A stretch of DNA of 64,000 nt from CAVOAK01 sp965217615 (GTDB lineage: Bacteria > Pseudomonadota > Alphaproteobacteria > UBA8366 > CAVOAK01). The notes beneath the pieces were generated by a model. That model was not told where the DNA came from, did no database searches, and was given only the letters and a program-made list of their open reading frames with translations. Position numbers and translations under genes: made by a program. The stretch lies in contig CBDCIT010000008.1 of NCBI GenBank assembly GCA_965217615.1, positions 36,150-100,149 of the forward strand, read 5' to 3'. Positions 53,792 to 62,253 of this stretch are shown here, piece by piece. Numbering within the stretch: the stretch's first letter is position 1; each line of letters opens with the position of its first letter.

Positions 53792-54295
53792 TCAGGCGTA
53801 GGCGCGCAGTGCGTCGCTACCCACCCGCACCGGGACTTCGCGCCCCAACAGATTCAGCAATATGATCGTGCGTTCGTTGTCATCGATACACTGGAACAAA
53901 CCGACTTGATCGGTGAGCGGGCCGGCCATGATTTGCACAACCTCACCTTTGCTGAACATTTCTTTGTGTGGAAGCGTTATATGGCCGTCCTCGGCCTCGC
54001 TCGCCTTTATCTCAGGTATGATCGCTTCGGGAAGAGCCGCGGGGCGCTCGCCCATACAAACCAAATAGCTTACGCCATAGGTTGAACTGACCGCGCGCCA
54101 GCGCTGCGTGTCGAGATCGAGCTCTACAAATAGATAGCGCGGAAAGAGCGGGACGGTGATTTCGCTGACACGCCGGGCATGACGCCGTCGTTTGCGGTAT
54201 TTGGGCAGATAGGTCGTGAAATTCTGACGCGCTAACTGGCCCTGCGCCATCGCTTCGCTGCCGGCATGCGTGTAAACGACGTACCAGCTTTTCAT
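53792..54295 (-). CDS. NusG-family transcription antiterminator (RfaH/UpxY-like paralogue)
   Basis: 167 residues. N-terminal NGN domain (KSWYVVYTHAGSEAMAQGQL, VPLFPRYLFVELDLDTQRW, GVSYLVCMGERPAAL) and C-terminal KOW segment (FSKGEVVQIMAGPLTDQVG, ERTIILLNLLGREVPVRVG). Specialised NusG paralogues at the head of polysaccharide operons let RNA polymerase read through long surface-sugar operons. The ATG overlaps the stop of the winged-helix gene by 4 bp (ATGA), indicating translational coupling. Confidence 0.93.
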   Translation of the reverse strand: MKSWYVVYTHAGSEAMAQGQLARQNFTTYLPKYRKRRRHARRVSEITVPLFPRYLFVELDLDTQRWRAVSSTYGVSYLVCMGERPAALPEAIIPEIKASEAEDGHITLPHKEMFSKGEVVQIMAGPLTDQVGLFQCIDDNERTIILLNLLGREVPVRVGSDALRAYA

Positions 54296-54945
54296 TTCGC
54301 GTCCGACTCCGATTGCCTTTTACGGAGGATTCCCAAAAGTCTGGGCGTGATGATGCGGGTGTCCTCAAGGCAGCCTTCCAGCGCATCGTATATCGCCTGT
54401 GGCGCTGCCAGATCGGTAACAATCACAGCGTCAATGCTGCCCAGTGCGTCAAGGCTCCGCACGACCTTGAGGCCAGCGAAGCTTTGCCTGGATATTTCGG
54501 CGTCGACAATTCCCACCAGCGTCACATCGGCATCGCGTGCCGACAGCGTAGCGATCTCCGCCAGCTCGCTTACCCCAGCCAACGCGACACGCTCCCAGTT
54601 TTGCGTTCTACAGCGGGTCAGGGCCGTGGCACATTGCGCGCGCGCGTTGCGGAAGAACCTGAACGAGCCGGCAAGATACTGCGCGGTGAGTTTTGACTTT
54701 TCGCCAAATCCTTTGGGCGTAAGGTAGTAGCTGTAGCGATTTGGCGGGACTTGTTTGACCTTGATTAGGCCCTTGCGGACACATCGCTTGAGGTAGGCGT
54801 TGGCTAGACCAAGCGCGATCCCCAGATCCTGCGCCATAGAGCGCTGCGTGACGGCGTCGTTTTCCTCCACCGCGCTGAGTAATTGGAGCGTGATTGCGGT
54901 TTCGCTATCCGTCCGCTCGGAAGTTATTTTGCCTTCCACCATCAC
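54292..54945 (-). CDS. winged-helix regulator with C-terminal nucleotide-sugar-like Rossmann domain
   Basis: 217 residues. Residues about 15-80 form a MarR-type winged helix (ETAITLQLLSAVEENDAVTQ, MAQDLGIALGLANAYLKRCV, KGLIKVKQVPPNRYSYYLTP). The second half (ERVALAGVSELAEIATLSAR, VTLVGIVDAEI, IDAVIVTDLAAPQAIYDALE) looks like a CoA-binding/Rossmann-like sensor. Regulators of this build head EPS/O-antigen operons in alphaproteobacteria. It is first in the operon and faces the UDP-sugar dehydrogenase gene across an intergenic region holding two inverted repeats. Confidence 0.87.
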   Translation of the reverse strand: MMVEGKITSERTDSETAITLQLLSAVEENDAVTQRSMAQDLGIALGLANAYLKRCVRKGLIKVKQVPPNRYSYYLTPKGFGEKSKLTAQYLAGSFRFFRNARAQCATALTRCRTQNWERVALAGVSELAEIATLSARDADVTLVGIVDAEISRQSFAGLKVVRSLDALGSIDAVIVTDLAAPQAIYDALEGCLEDTRIITPRLLGILRKRQSESDAK

Positions 54946-55002
54946 CGCTGCGCCGTGACTGCTCTCATATGTCGCCGGCCGATCCTATCTAAGACATTAG
55001 CG

Positions 55003-55042
55003 TATGTTCACGCCACGAACATACGTTGTTCAATGCATGAAC
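55003..55042. promoter_or_regulatory. pair of GTTC/GAAC inverted repeats between divergent polysaccharide genes
   Basis: TATGTTC-7 nt-GAACATA (55003-55023) and GTTCA-5 nt-TGAAC (55028-55042) lie in tandem, about 60-100 bp upstream of the winged-helix regulator start and 140-180 bp upstream of the dehydrogenase start. The shared GTTC/GAAC half-sites and position suggest operators for the adjacent winged-helix protein controlling both directions. Confidence 0.6.
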
Positions 55043-55181
55043 GTCAAGTAAAAGGTGCGATACACCCGTTGCAAGGCGCATGTGATCCTGGCCAGAAATG
55101 GCCAGCGGCGATTGACAAACCTTTGACACGCACGCTAGAGGGACGCCGACCCCTTAGAACCAATCCGGGTATAATCTGTCC

Positions 55182-56435
55182 GTGGCGGACCGAGAGAAGA
55201 TAGCTGTCATCGGGCTGGGCTATGTGGGCTTGCCGCTCCTCGTGGCGCTGGCACGCCACCACGACGTCACTGGCTTCGATATCGATGAGCGACGTATCGC
55301 CGAGCTTAATGGCGGTTTGGACCGGACCGGTGAATTCGACCAGCTCGAGCTAAAAGCGATTGCATCGAACCTGACCAGCGACTCTGAGGCCATCGCAGGA
55401 CACGACATCTATATCGTCACAGTACCTACTCCAGTCGATGCGGCAATGGAGCCCGATCTCTCTGCGGTGCGGGGCGCCAGCGAGACTATCGGCCGCAGGC
55501 TGCGTCGAGGAGCTGTTGTGGTCTATGAAAGCACGGTCTATCCGGGCGTTACCGAGGAGATCTGTGGACCTATTCTTGCCCATGAGTCCGGTCTCGAATG
55601 CGGCCGGGACTTTTTCCTTGGCTATTCGCCTGAACGCATCAATCCGGGCGATCGCTCACACACAATAGAACGCATCACCAAAGTCGTCGCAGGGCAGACC
55701 GAGGCGGTCGCACAGCGTCTTGCCGGGCTCTATGGCAGCGTTAACGGTGGCGATGTGTTCGTTGCCGCGAGTATTCGTACGGCCGAAGCCGCAAAAGTGA
55801 TCGAGAACGCGCAGCGCGACATCAATATCGCCTTCGTCAATGAAGTCGCGAAGATTTTTGGGCACATAGGTCTATCGATGCATGATGTGCTGGCCGCCTC
55901 GCGCACGAAATGGAATTTTCTGGACTTTACGCCGGGTTTGGTCGGCGGGCACTGCATCGGTGTAGATCCGTACTGGCTCGCCCATGCAGCGCGACAAGCC
56001 GGACTGGATCCCGAAGTGGTCCTGGCCGGACGGCGCATGAACGATTCCATGGCCAGTTACGTGGCCGAGCAAGTACACGCCAAGCTCGCGCGTGGGTCGG
56101 AGATTCTGGTGTTGGGCCTTACGTTTAAGGAGAATGTGCCGGATTTGCGCAACTCCAAGGTTGTCGATCTTGTCCAGCAATTGGCGGCGTTAGGCCATCA
56201 TGTCTCCGTCTTCGATCCAATTGCCGATTCTAATGAAGCGCGGGACTTGTATGGCATCGAGTTGGTCGCTCAACCTGGCAGTGGATACGATTGTGTCGTG
56301 GCTGCCGTCGCCCACTTGCCGTTTACAAAATTGAGTGTTGGTTCGTTAGTGAAAGAGACGGGTTTGATTGCCGATATCAAGGGCATTTGGAACGACAACG
56401 CCATTCCAATTGGAACGCAGCGCTGGGCACTGTGA
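55182..56435 (+). CDS. UDP-N-acetylhexosamine 6-dehydrogenase (TviB/WbpO/CapL type)
   Basis: 417 residues, GTG start. NAD-binding GLGYVGLPLLVALARHHDV; YIVTVPTPVDAAMEPDLSAV; VYESTVYPGVTEEICGP; GYSPERINPGDRSHTIERI; central ENAQRDINIAFVNEVAKIF; catalytic Cys in GLVGGHCIGVDPYWLA; C-terminal VLGLTFKENVPDLRNSKVVD. The HCIGVDPYWL form and RINPGD are typical of the N-acetylhexosamine-uronate branch rather than UDP-glucose dehydrogenase. It oxidises UDP-GalNAc or UDP-GlcNAc to the uronic acid for capsule or O-antigen. Convergent with the heparinase-like gene (stop to stop 5 bp). Confidence 0.93.
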   Translation: MADREKIAVIGLGYVGLPLLVALARHHDVTGFDIDERRIAELNGGLDRTGEFDQLELKAIASNLTSDSEAIAGHDIYIVTVPTPVDAAMEPDLSAVRGASETIGRRLRRGAVVVYESTVYPGVTEEICGPILAHESGLECGRDFFLGYSPERINPGDRSHTIERITKVVAGQTEAVAQRLAGLYGSVNGGDVFVAASIRTAEAAKVIENAQRDINIAFVNEVAKIFGHIGLSMHDVLAASRTKWNFLDFTPGLVGGHCIGVDPYWLAHAARQAGLDPEVVLAGRRMNDSMASYVAEQVHAKLARGSEILVLGLTFKENVPDLRNSKVVDLVQQLAALGHHVSVFDPIADSNEARDLYGIELVAQPGSGYDCVVAAVAHLPFTKLSVGSLVKETGLIADIKGIWNDNAIPIGTQRWAL

Positions 56436-56440
56436 CATGG

Positions 56441-58129
56441 TTATGAAGCGCGCTCGTGCGCCGCTCGGTGATCGTGACGCTTTAGTTCCCAACTGACGGC
56501 TGTTTCGCTTCCTCCCGTCATTCCGTTTATCACGACTTGTCGGGACCGTCGCGGTTCGTGTGGCGTCTTCAGATAAATACTGTCCTCAAGGTGCAATTTC
56601 CCTTGATTCGAATGCAGACGCCAACCCGAGCCTCCGGGCAAGCGGAGCAGCACCTGATGATTATCCTTTGATAGCGAAGCCTGAACCCGCGGGTGGAGGT
56701 GGAAGCGGATCGTGTAGGGGTGTTCGGCCGGACCAGCGAAAACGTCCTCGCCGCGTAGGTTTTCTCCGTCTGCTGCAAGGTAAAGCCGGCGCTTATGCAT
56801 GATAGACATCGGCGCAAGATAGCCATCGTGACTCATCGTCAGCAGGCTGCTGCCATCCTTGTCCTCACGCTCGCATAGAACGCTCGATGGTCGCCGGCCA
56901 ATTGCGCCGTCGTCGCGTATTTCACTTGAATTTCGGTTTCCCACCTGAGCAGTCGAGTGAGCGGCGGTTGTGCGGCATGCCCATTGCCACTGTCGATCTC
57001 CGTCCGTCGCGGCTCCGCAATTTACGATGAGTCGATCACGTCCGACACTCGCCTCAAAACTTAGCGTCCCGGCGCAGCCGCTGCGGTCGAAACCCGCCAA
57101 AGTGCGCCCGGTGTCGACCAAAATCAGCATGCGGCCCGCATGCAGCCGTTCAAATCCGCTATGCGGTGCACTCCGTGGTGCCCGGCCGCGCGCGTCAGCT
57201 TGGCTTAAGGCCAAATCGATCAATTTACCTTCACCTTCGTTCGAGCCGTTGAAATGTGCCAATACGCGGTCACCGTGGCGGAAGAAACGCAGCATCGGTG
57301 CCAGTCTATCGATGGCGTGCTGCAGGAATTCCGGTAGTTCGCGACGTCCCGCGTTCAACGTCGCGCGGATATCGATCAGATCGCAAAGCACTCGGAGCTG
57401 CAGCGTCGGGTTGCGCTCGACATGTCCTCCGTCTGGAAGAATCTGTCGCGCAAGCTCTCTTTTTAGGAGTTTGCGCCCACTATCCTCGACCGTGTTCGGG
57501 CAGGGAAGAGCAATCGCACCGCAAATTAGCCCCTTAAGAGCGGTAAGGCGCGCCGCGCCATCAACCTCGGCAGGCAATACGCGGGTTAAGTGGCGAACTT
57601 GCCGGCCGATACTCGCCATTAATCTGCGTCGAAACGCATCATCGGCACTTGCAAAAAACACGTCGTAATGTGTCAGCCAAGCCATGATTCGTGACGCCAG
57701 GACGTCAGCGCGCCATGCCGTCGCTGACCATCCGCTATGCTGATTGATCCACGACATGGTGAGCGCTCGCGCGGCCTGCCTTGCATCGTCTCCCCCAAGC
57801 GCGCGGAGATCGCGGAGCCATGTGAACTCATGCATCGCGCGCTGCCAACGCATTGGATGCGCGTCGGCAAACGCGGCGACCCACGGATCCGTCGCACATG
57901 TCATTGAGTGGCCAGAAAATACAAAGCGTCCGCTACGGATCGCTGCACCGCGTAAGGGATCGCCGGGCCACGGATCTGGGGGAACGACTGCTGGCGCTTC
58001 TGGCACGCCGCCGGCCAGTGTGAGGGGATAAATCGGTGTCGAAAAGAAGGCTCTAAGGAACTGGTATCGCAGAGCCGGCCAAGCGAGCGTTTGCTCGGAC
58101 GGAACGCCGCTCATCGTGCGGACGTTCAA
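56441..58129 (-). CDS. heparinase II/III-family protein
   Basis: 562 residues. N-terminal alpha/alpha toroid (FTWLRDLRALGGDDARQAAR, WRADVLASRIMAWLTHYDVF), then the HepII/III core with LPDGGHVERNPTLQLRVLCD, FNGSNEGEGKLIDLAL and SGFERLHAGRMLILVDTG, and a beta-rich C-terminal region (DGYLAPMSIMHKRRLYLAAD). Such a protein is regularly found beside rsmB, rpe and purH in alphaproteobacteria; its substrate is unproven. Its ATG overlaps the end of rpe by 4 bp, so the two are coupled. Confidence 0.9.
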   Translation of the reverse strand: MNVRTMSGVPSEQTLAWPALRYQFLRAFFSTPIYPLTLAGGVPEAPAVVPPDPWPGDPLRGAAIRSGRFVFSGHSMTCATDPWVAAFADAHPMRWQRAMHEFTWLRDLRALGGDDARQAARALTMSWINQHSGWSATAWRADVLASRIMAWLTHYDVFFASADDAFRRRLMASIGRQVRHLTRVLPAEVDGAARLTALKGLICGAIALPCPNTVEDSGRKLLKRELARQILPDGGHVERNPTLQLRVLCDLIDIRATLNAGRRELPEFLQHAIDRLAPMLRFFRHGDRVLAHFNGSNEGEGKLIDLALSQADARGRAPRSAPHSGFERLHAGRMLILVDTGRTLAGFDRSGCAGTLSFEASVGRDRLIVNCGAATDGDRQWQWACRTTAAHSTAQVGNRNSSEIRDDGAIGRRPSSVLCEREDKDGSSLLTMSHDGYLAPMSIMHKRRLYLAADGENLRGEDVFAGPAEHPYTIRFHLHPRVQASLSKDNHQVLLRLPGGSGWRLHSNQGKLHLEDSIYLKTPHEPRRSRQVVINGMTGGSETAVSWELKRHDHRAAHERAS

Positions 58130-58791
58130 GCCTCCCCGCGCAGCTGGCGGATGTTGCCGGCGTATGCATCGCGCCCGCCATTGAAGGCCGCGGTACCGGC
58201 CGCGAGGACGTCGGCGCCGGCGGCGATCGCCCTTGGCGCCGTATCGAAGTTGATGCCGCCGTCGACTTCGAGGTCGATTTGCCGGCCCGTCGCGTCGATC
58301 TGCCGGCGTAGCTCGCTGAGTTTGTCGAGCTGCGACTCGATGAAGGCCTGACCGCCAAATCCGGGATTAACCGTCATAACTAGGACGAGATCGACCTCGT
58401 CGAGCAAATGGTCAATGGCGGCTGCTGGGGTCGCCGGGTTGAGCGCAACACCGGCTTTCTTACCGAGCTGCTTGATGCGCTGAAGCGTGGTGCGAACATG
58501 CGGACCCGCTTCAGGGTGAACCGTGATGATGTCGGCGCCGGCCTTGGCGAAGTGCTCGATGAATGGGTCTGCAGGCGCAATCATCAAGTGGACGTCGAAC
58601 ACTTTTGAACTGTGCGGCCGCAGCGCCTCGACCATGCCCGGGCCGATCGTGATGTTGGGAACATAGTGCCCGTCCATGACATCAATGTGGATATAGTCGG
58701 CGCCCGCCTCGCTAACGGCGCCTACTTCATCGCCCAACTTGGCGAAGTCCGCAGCGAGAATGGAAGGGGCGATCCGGACCGGTTGCTGCAT
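58126..58791 (-). CDS. rpe: ribulose-phosphate 3-epimerase
   Basis: 221 residues, TIM barrel. It interconverts ribulose-5-phosphate and xylulose-5-phosphate in the pentose-phosphate/Calvin pathways. Seen are IAPSILAADFAKLGDEV, HIDVMDGHYVPNITIGP, DVHLMIAPADPFIEHFAKAG, VLVMTVNPGFGGQAFIE and LEVDGGINFDTAPRAIAAGA, including the metal-binding Asp and His residues. It overlaps the heparinase-like gene and follows the carbamoyltransferase gene by 9 bp. Confidence 0.97.
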   Translation of the reverse strand: MQQPVRIAPSILAADFAKLGDEVGAVSEAGADYIHIDVMDGHYVPNITIGPGMVEALRPHSSKVFDVHLMIAPADPFIEHFAKAGADIITVHPEAGPHVRTTLQRIKQLGKKAGVALNPATPAAAIDHLLDEVDLVLVMTVNPGFGGQAFIESQLDKLSELRRQIDATGRQIDLEVDGGINFDTAPRAIAAGADVLAAGTAAFNGGRDAYAGNIRQLRGEA

Positions 58792-58800
58792 GACTCTTAC

Positions 58801-60552
58801 CTAGTGCCTTGCGAGACGACGCGCAAGCGGCAATACGGCTCCGCGCGTGTACGTGGCCTCAATCGAGCTCGAACTCGTTAGCGTAGTCGTGTTTGAGTGC
58901 CGGTTTTTTTGATCTTCCTTGCGCAGATAACAGTTGCCGGCGGCCAGCACATCGATGTCGGTACCCATGAAGCAGCGGAATGCATCCTCTGGCGTACAAA
59001 CGATCGGCTCGCCGCGCACGTTGAAACTGGTGTTGACGAGAACCGGACACTGGGTGCGCGCCTTGAAGGCAGTGAGCAGGGCATGGAAACGCGGGTTGGT
59101 TTGGCGATGTACGGTTTGGATACGCGCGGAATAGTCGACATGAGTAACCGCCGGAATGTCGGACCGCGGCACGTTCAGCTTGTCGATTCCAAAAAGTGTC
59201 TGCTCGCTCTGGGTCATGGCACGCCGTCGCCCGTCGCCAATCCCGGCGACGAACAGCATATACGGACTGTCGCAGTCCAGCTCGAACCAGTCGTCGAGAT
59301 CCTCCCGCAGAACTGCGGGCGCGAATGGCCTGAAGCTCTCGCGATATTTGACCTTCAGGTTGAGGGTCTTCTGCATCGTCGCGGAGCGCGCGTCGCCGAG
59401 AATCGATCGTGCGCCAAGCGCCCGCGGACCGAATTCCATGCGCCCCTGGAACCATCCAACCGCCTTTCCGCCCTCCAACGCCTCGGCAACGCAACGAAGA
59501 AGTTCATCGTCGTCCAGAACCGAAAATTTCGCGCCACCGGCATCGCCCGCGGCAGGCTGGACCCACACTCGCTCAAAGGATCCGCTGTCGATAATCTTTC
59601 CGTTGGCGACGCAGTTGAGTGCAACGCCACCGGCAAGGCACAGATTACGGGCGCCAGTGTTGCGAGCGATCGACCGAGTGAGCCGAAGCACGATTTCCTC
59701 AGTTACGGCTTGGATCGAAGCGGCGAGGTCCATATGCCGCTGTTCCAGCAATGATGTCGGATCGCGCGGCGGCCCTTCGAACAGTGCGTCGAACCGCGCA
59801 TTTGTCATACGCAGACCGGTACAGTAATCGAAGTAGTCCAGATCTAGCCGAAACGATCCGTCTTCTTTCAGGTCGAGCAGATTATCGAGGATCCGGGCCT
59901 TATATTTAGGCTCACCGTAGGGTGCTAGCCCCATCACTTTGTATTCGCCGGAATTTACCTTGAACCCGGTGTAGTACGTAAAGGCCGAGTAGAGCAGGCT
60001 GAGCGAGTGGGGGAAGTGGATTTCCTCGATCATATCGAGCTCGTTTCCATGGCCACGCGCGGCCGACGTCGTTGCCCACTCGCCGACCCCGTCCATCGTC
60101 AGGATCGCTGCCTCCTCGAACGGCGAGGGGAAAAACGCCAAAGCCGCATGTGCCTGATGGTGTTCCGTGAAAAGAAGACGTCGGTCCCAATCGTAGTCTG
60201 GAGCGAGCAGCTTGAGATGCTGTTTGAGAAGATTTTTCTGAAATAGCTTTTCCCTGAGCCAAACTGGCACAGCCATCGAAAAACTTTTGAACCCCCGCGG
60301 TGCAAATGCGAGGTAAGTCTCAAGCAGGCGTTCGAACTTGAGAAACGGCTTGTCATAGAAGGCGACGAAGTCGATGTCGGTCAACGACACCTCGCCTTCG
60401 TCGAGGCAATAGGCAACCGCGTTGGTTGGATAGGTCGAATCGTGCTTCTTGCGGGTGAACCACTCTTCCTGCGCTGCCGCGACGATCTGGCCATCCAAGA
60501 CGAGCGCCGCGGCGCTGTCGTGGTAAAAGGCCGAAATGCCGAGAATACGCAT
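58801..60552 (-). CDS. NodU/CmcH-type O-carbamoyltransferase with an apparent internal deletion
   Basis: 583 residues. It transfers carbamoyl from carbamoyl phosphate via carbamoyl-adenylate to a sugar or secondary metabolite. N-terminal Kae1-like fold: ILGISAFYHDSAAALVLDGQ, LLFTEHHQAHAALAFF (metal His), ILTMDGVGEWATTSAARG, YKVMGLAPYGEPKY, LCLAGGVALNCVANGKI. C-terminal YrdC-like part: VGWFQGRMEFGPRALGARSI, CPVLVNTSFNVRGEPIV. After GDAGGA (about residue 341) the sequence jumps to KFSVLDDDELLRCVAEAL, whereas relatives have roughly 40-50 more residues (a GALGAAL helix and a YLGP segment). An in-frame deletion is inferred. Followed upstream by a tiny DUF5989 gene. Confidence 0.9.
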   Translation of the reverse strand: MRILGISAFYHDSAAALVLDGQIVAAAQEEWFTRKKHDSTYPTNAVAYCLDEGEVSLTDIDFVAFYDKPFLKFERLLETYLAFAPRGFKSFSMAVPVWLREKLFQKNLLKQHLKLLAPDYDWDRRLLFTEHHQAHAALAFFPSPFEEAAILTMDGVGEWATTSAARGHGNELDMIEEIHFPHSLSLLYSAFTYYTGFKVNSGEYKVMGLAPYGEPKYKARILDNLLDLKEDGSFRLDLDYFDYCTGLRMTNARFDALFEGPPRDPTSLLEQRHMDLAASIQAVTEEIVLRLTRSIARNTGARNLCLAGGVALNCVANGKIIDSGSFERVWVQPAAGDAGGAKFSVLDDDELLRCVAEALEGGKAVGWFQGRMEFGPRALGARSILGDARSATMQKTLNLKVKYRESFRPFAPAVLREDLDDWFELDCDSPYMLFVAGIGDGRRRAMTQSEQTLFGIDKLNVPRSDIPAVTHVDYSARIQTVHRQTNPRFHALLTAFKARTQCPVLVNTSFNVRGEPIVCTPEDAFRCFMGTDIDVLAAGNCYLRKEDQKNRHSNTTTLTSSSSIEATYTRGAVLPLARRLARH

Positions 60553-60592
60553 GTAGCGATTGGCCGCTCGCGCCTAAGCTAGGCGCCGTTGC

Positions 60593-60742
60593 TCAAAAGA
60601 TTGTGTAAATGAATGGTGCCACAGCCGTACCTTGAGTGAGGACGATAAGACCACCGAAGATCCCCATCATAATGAGGATTGGCAGAAGCCAAAATTTTTT
60701 GCGCTGCCGCATGAATGCCCAAAGTTCGAAGAAAAATGACAT
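60593..60742 (-). CDS. DUF5989-type small membrane protein
   Basis: 49 residues, one membrane helix: MSFFFELWAFMRQRKKFW (basic, cytoplasmic), then LLPILIMMGIFGGLIVL, and TQGTAVAPFIYTIF at the C-terminus. The pattern ELWxFMRxRKKxWLxPI with a final APFIYTxF is that of the DUF5989 family, which is repeatedly found next to NodU-type carbamoyltransferases. It ends 40 bp before the carbamoyltransferase start on the same strand. No enzymatic function is known; it may be a membrane anchor or partner of the transferase. Confidence 0.85.
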   Translation of the reverse strand: MSFFFELWAFMRQRKKFWLLPILIMMGIFGGLIVLTQGTAVAPFIYTIF

Positions 60743-60846
60743 GTGATTCCGTGTCCAGTTTGGACTGCTGTCACCAACATTCGCAAATCTTCTTCAATCT
60801 GCAACCTTCGTGCTGTTCCGTAAAGCGTTTCTCATAAAGTTGGGAT

Positions 60847-62157
60847 TTAGCGAGCCTCAAGTTTCTTCAACCGGGCAACAAAGAACCCGTCCAGGCTTCC
60901 GCGATCTGGCCATAGCGCCGGCGTTGTTCGCATGAAACCGTCGGGCCTGATCGCCTCGCGCAGCATCGGCTGTTCATCGGTCGTGATCGGCACTGGAACC
61001 AGGGGAGCGCCGCTGGCAAGGAGCGCCGCAATGCGATCGGGCCCCTCCTCGGGTTCAAGCGAACAGACTGCGTAGACCAAGAGCCCCCCCGGGGTGAGCA
61101 TATCGACGGCGGCGGTCAGCAACTGGCTCTGCAGCTGCGCCATACGTTCGATATCGGTCACGGATTTCGATCGCGCAATGTCGGGGTGGCGGCGCATCGT
61201 GCCGGTGGCGGTACAAGGCGCATCGAGCAGGACCGCGTCGAATGGCGTGGGGGGACGCCACTTCGTCGCATCAGCGACTATCGGTGTTGCTTGCAGGTGG
61301 AGCCGGCGGAGATTGGATCGGAGACGATCCAACCGTCGCGCCGATTTGTCGACGGCGACAACCTCTGCGCCATTGGCCGCGAGTTGCGCGGTTTTGCCAC
61401 CGGGTGCAGCACAGAGCTCGACAACGGATTTGCCTTGAACGTTGCCGAGGAGACGCGCGGGAAGGGCCGCCGCGGCGTCTTGCACCCACCATTCGCCGTC
61501 GGTGAAGCCAGGAAGCGAGGCAATGTCACCGCCCGCCAACCGGCGGAGGCTCCCGGTCGGCAGCAGATTTGCCTGCAGCCGCTTTGCCCAGAGCTCGGGC
61601 GATACTTTGACTGAAATATCGAGTGGCGGTTCGTTCAAGTGCGCCGCGGCAATCGCCCGCGTCCTGTCTTCGCCATACTCACCGCACCAGCGGTGCCACA
61701 ACCAATCGGGGGTATTGAGGCGCGCAGCGTCTTGTGCCTCGACCTCCTCCGATCCCGAATCGGCGATGCGCCGCAGGACGGCATTTACGAGGTCTTTGAA
61801 GCGCCGCGCGTTTCGAGTGTCCGCCATCGCAACGGAGGTATCCACGGCGGCATGTGGTGGAGTCTTGAGGAATACCAATTGAGCCGCGCCGAGCCGCAGT
61901 ATGTTGCGTGCCGTGCGGCCGGCCTTTGCGCCGCCAAGCTGTGGATCGTCGAGCCGTTGGTCAATTAGATCGTCGAGTTGACCGAGGCGGCGCAGCACGG
62001 TCAGAACGAGGAGACGCGAAAAAGCGTGATCACGTACGCTCATCCGCGCGAGCCGCCGATCGGCCAGAAATGCCTCTGCGAGTGTGCGGCCTGTTTCAAG
62101 CACCTGGCCGAGCAGTGCGAGTGCTGTAACGCGTGGAGATGGCGTGACGTGCGGCAC
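60847..62157 (-). CDS. rsmB: 16S rRNA (cytosine-967-C5)-methyltransferase
   Basis: About 436 residues. N-terminal NusB-like RNA-binding domain (RVTALALLGQVLETGRTLAE, VRDHAFSRLLVLTVLRRLGQ) and C-terminal SAM-dependent methyltransferase: SVVELCAAPGGKTAQLAANG (SAM motif), LLDAPCTATGTMRRHPDI (first catalytic Cys), LVYAVCSLEPEEGPDRI (second catalytic Cys). The GTG at 62157 is preferred; the open frame extends to an ATG at 62226, but that region carries the inverted-repeat site and leader of the divergent lyase gene and adds a non-homologous N-terminus. Confidence 0.93.
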   Translation of the reverse strand: MPHVTPSPRVTALALLGQVLETGRTLAEAFLADRRLARMSVRDHAFSRLLVLTVLRRLGQLDDLIDQRLDDPQLGGAKAGRTARNILRLGAAQLVFLKTPPHAAVDTSVAMADTRNARRFKDLVNAVLRRIADSGSEEVEAQDAARLNTPDWLWHRWCGEYGEDRTRAIAAAHLNEPPLDISVKVSPELWAKRLQANLLPTGSLRRLAGGDIASLPGFTDGEWWVQDAAAALPARLLGNVQGKSVVELCAAPGGKTAQLAANGAEVVAVDKSARRLDRLRSNLRRLHLQATPIVADATKWRPPTPFDAVLLDAPCTATGTMRRHPDIARSKSVTDIERMAQLQSQLLTAAVDMLTPGGLLVYAVCSLEPEEGPDRIAALLASGAPLVPVPITTDEQPMLREAIRPDGFMRTTPALWPDRGSLDGFFVARLKKLEAR

Positions 62158-62198
62158 AGGTCCTCGACAATCATATGTGGGCTGATTTGGCGTCCAAG

Positions 62199-62214
62199 TG
62201 GCACTATTGTGCCA
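62199..62214 (+). promoter_or_regulatory. inverted-repeat operator candidate, second copy
   Basis: TGGCACTATTGTGCCA, identical to the site upstream of the first lyase gene and likewise 39 nt before the start codon. The leader keeps ACGCAGACATCC and an AAGGAG ribosome-binding site. It lies in the short divergent region with rsmB. Confidence 0.7.
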
Positions 62215-62253
62215 TATCCATGTCACTCACGCAGACATCCAAGGAGCTGAACC

